The notes under the pieces are model-generated. The model made no database searches and was not told the origin of the DNA. It saw nothing but the letters and a program-made list of their open reading frames with translations. Below are positions 62,520-64,000 of a stretch of 64,000 nt of DNA, in pieces (position 1 is the stretch's first letter; the number at the start of each line of letters is the position of its first letter). The translations under genes were made by a program, and so were the position numbers. The stretch is taken from positions 2,480,001 through 2,544,000 of the forward strand of contig NZ_CP102250.1 of NCBI RefSeq assembly GCF_025144995.1, given 5' to 3'. Source of the stretch: Alistipes indistinctus YIT 12060. GTDB taxonomy: Bacteria; Bacteroidota; Bacteroidia; Bacteroidales; Rikenellaceae.

Positions 62520-64000
62520 ATGATTAAAGTAACTTTCCCTGACGGCGGCATTCGTGAGTACGCCGAAGGAACGACGGCTATGCAGATAGCCGAGAGCATC
62601 AGCCCCCGCCTGGCACAGGAGGTATTGGCCGCAACGGTGAACGGCAAGGTAAGCGACCTGAACATGCCGATCACGGCAGATGCTCAGATTAAACTGCACA
62701 AATGGGATGACGACGAAGGCAAGCATGCCTTCTGGCATTCGTCGTCGCACCTGTTGGCCGAGGCGCTCGAGGCGCTCTATCCGGGCATCAAGTTCGGCAT
62801 CGGCCCCAGCATCGAGAACGGGTTCTATTACGACGTCGATTCTCCGGTGCCCATTACCGAGGCGGACCTGCCCAAGATCGAGAAGAAAATGGAGGAGCTC
62901 GCCCGGAGTAAGGAGACCATTACCCGCCGCGAAGTGTCGAAGGCCGAGGCACTCGACACTTACACGAAAAAGGGCGACGAATATAAAGTGGAACTGATCA
63001 GCGCCCTCGAGGACGGTACGATCAGCTTCTACACGAACGGTAATTTTACCGACCTGTGCCGCGGGCCGCACCTGCCTCACACGGGCTTCATCAAGGCGAT
63101 CAAGCTGACCTCGATCGCCGGCGCCTATTGGCGCGGCGACGAGCACAACAAGATGCTGACCCGTATCTACGGCATCACCTTCCCGAAAAAGTCGATGCTC
63201 GACGAGTACCTGGCGATGCTGGAGGAGGCCAAGAAACGCGACCACCGCAAACTGGGCAAGGAGCTCGAGCTGTTTTGTTTCTCGCCGCGGGTCGGGGCCG
63301 GACTGCCGCTGTGGCTGCCCAAAGGCGCTGCGCTGCGCGACAGGCTGGAGCACTTCCTGCGCAATGTGCAGAAGCAGTACGGTTACCAGCAGGTCATCAC
63401 GCCGCATATCGGGATGAAGGACCTATACGTCACTTCGGGCCACTATGCCAAGTACGGCAAGGATTCGTTCCAGCCGATCCATACGCCGGACGACAGCGAG
63501 GAGTTCCTGCTCAAGCCGATGAACTGTCCGCACCACTGCGAGATTTACCGTTGGAAGCCGCGCTCGTACAAGGACCTGCCGCTGCGTTTCGCAGAATTCG
63601 GCACGGTGTATCGTTACGAGCAGAGCGGCGAGCTGCACGGGCTGACGCGCGTGAGGGGCTTCACGCAGGACGATGCGCACATCTTCTGCCGTCCCGACCA
63701 GCTCAAGGATGAATTCATGAAGGTGATCGACATTGTGCTCTATATCTTCAAGACGCTGAGCTTCGACCAGTTCACCGCGCAGATTTCGCTGCGCGACCCG
63801 AACAACAAGGAGAAGTACATCGGTTCGGACGAAAACTGGCACAAGGCCGAGTCCGCGATCATCGAGGCGGCGGCGGAAAAAGGGCTTCCGACGGTGGTCG
63901 AACTGGGCGAAGCTGCCTTTTATGGCCCGAAACTTGATTTTATGGTCAAGGACGCCATCGGCCGCAAGTGGCAGCTCGGTACGATCCAGGTGGACTACAA
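62520..64000 (+). CDS. thrS: Threonine--tRNA ligase, 3' end beyond the window
   Basis: ATG at 62520 ([20 protein letters not shown]); the frame is open to the window end, 493 codons, so about three quarters of the enzyme is present. It charges tRNA-Thr. Order: TGS domain (about 1-62), editing domain (about 63-225: [21 protein letters not shown] with zinc/editing His, [12 protein letters not shown]), then the class II core from about 240, with [24 protein letters not shown] (motif 1), [13 protein letters not shown] with the zinc Cys, and [36 protein letters not shown] (motif 2 region). infC, rpmI and rplT often follow thrS; they would lie outside the window. Confidence 0.96.
   Translation, partial: MIKVTFPDGGIREYAEGTTAMQIAESISPRLAQEVLAATVNGKVSDLNMPITADAQIKLHKWDDDEGKHAFWHSSSHLLAEALEALYPGIKFGIGPSIENGFYYDVDSPVPITEADLPKIEKKMEELARSKETITRREVSKAEALDTYTKKGDEYKVELISALEDGTISFYTNGNFTDLCRGPHLPHTGFIKAIKLTSIAGAYWRGDEHNKMLTRIYGITFPKKSMLDEYLAMLEEAKKRDHRKLGKELELFCFSPRVGAGLPLWLPKGAALRDRLEHFLRNVQKQYGYQQVITPHIGMKDLYVTSGHYAKYGKDSFQPIHTPDDSEEFLLKPMNCPHHCEIYRWKPRSYKDLPLRFAEFGTVYRYEQSGELHGLTRVRGFTQDDAHIFCRPDQLKDEFMKVIDIVLYIFKTLSFDQFTAQISLRDPNNKEKYIGSDENWHKAESAIIEAAAEKGLPTVVELGEAAFYGPKLDFMVKDAIGRKWQLGTIQVDY

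Noticed and set aside
1-64000. tRNA, rRNA, CRISPR arrays, insertion sequences and known riboswitches
   Set aside because: Looked for by eye (T-loop GGTTCGA patterns, regular repeats with spacers, transposase motifs, terminal inverted repeats). None was convincing.

Overview
The window looks like chromosome from a GC-rich member of the Bacteroidota, most likely order Bacteroidales and possibly an Alistipes/Rikenellaceae relative. The genus is inference. The support is: several promoters of the Bacteroidota form TTTG (or ATTG)-N19-20-TAnnTTTG (best upstream of rimP, carA, the nitronate monooxygenase gene and the his operon); families typical of the phylum (DUF4468, DUF2807, DUF4838, DUF3575, DUF6562, DUF2961/GH172, DUF1573, TlpA-type thioredoxins); a NusA-InfB set of Bacteroidota type; and a fused hisIE and hisB. 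I found no tRNA, rRNA, transposase, phage gene or CRISPR array.

Layout: 1-1002 is the end of a membrane acyltransferase. 1.2-6.4 kb is the rimP-nusA-infB translation/transcription cluster. 6.5-11.6 kb holds two exported thioredoxin-like proteins, one with three tandem thioredoxin modules. 11.7-17.4 kb is the divergent pair tsaD / tamB-like. 17.8-20.5 kb is exbB-exbD-tonB followed by a DUF1573 protein. 20.8-25.7 kb holds an SAH/MTA deaminase-like amidohydrolase, a DUF4468 protein, meaB and a MATE pump. 25.8-36.9 kb, minus strand, is a complete histidine operon hisG-D-C-B-H-A-F-IE followed by rpiB and a DUF4838 lipoprotein. 37.1-38.6 kb is an AT-richer islet with a small outer-membrane barrel protein and a decayed C10 (streptopain-like) protease. 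38.7-43.1 kb holds a GH172 lipoprotein, a GH36 alpha-galactosidase and a phosphopantetheinyl transferase. 43.6-48.5 kb is a three-gene surface cluster (OmpA-DUF3575, DUF6562 lipoprotein, DUF6562-beta-helix lipoprotein). 48.7-53.1 kb is carA-carB, followed by an rRNA/tRNA methyltransferase of the SpoU class, a GH127 enzyme, a methyltransferase remnant, a nitronate monooxygenase-like enzyme, two tandem DUF2807 proteins, pdxA and the 5' part of thrS.

The strongest unlisted signal lies upstream of hisG: a 17-codon ORF with seven His codons (MFTTHHIHAHHHPCLHR). It starts just after a good promoter and is followed by an intrinsic terminator and a mutually exclusive antiterminator pairing. This is a complete ribosome-mediated attenuator for the his operon. 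Other points of interest are the triple-thioredoxin protein, in-frame low-complexity insertions in three conserved enzymes (HisH, the phosphopantetheinyl transferase and the SpoU methyltransferase), two gene remnants, a perfect 17-bp hairpin between carA and carB, and the beta-helix fimbrillin-like cluster.
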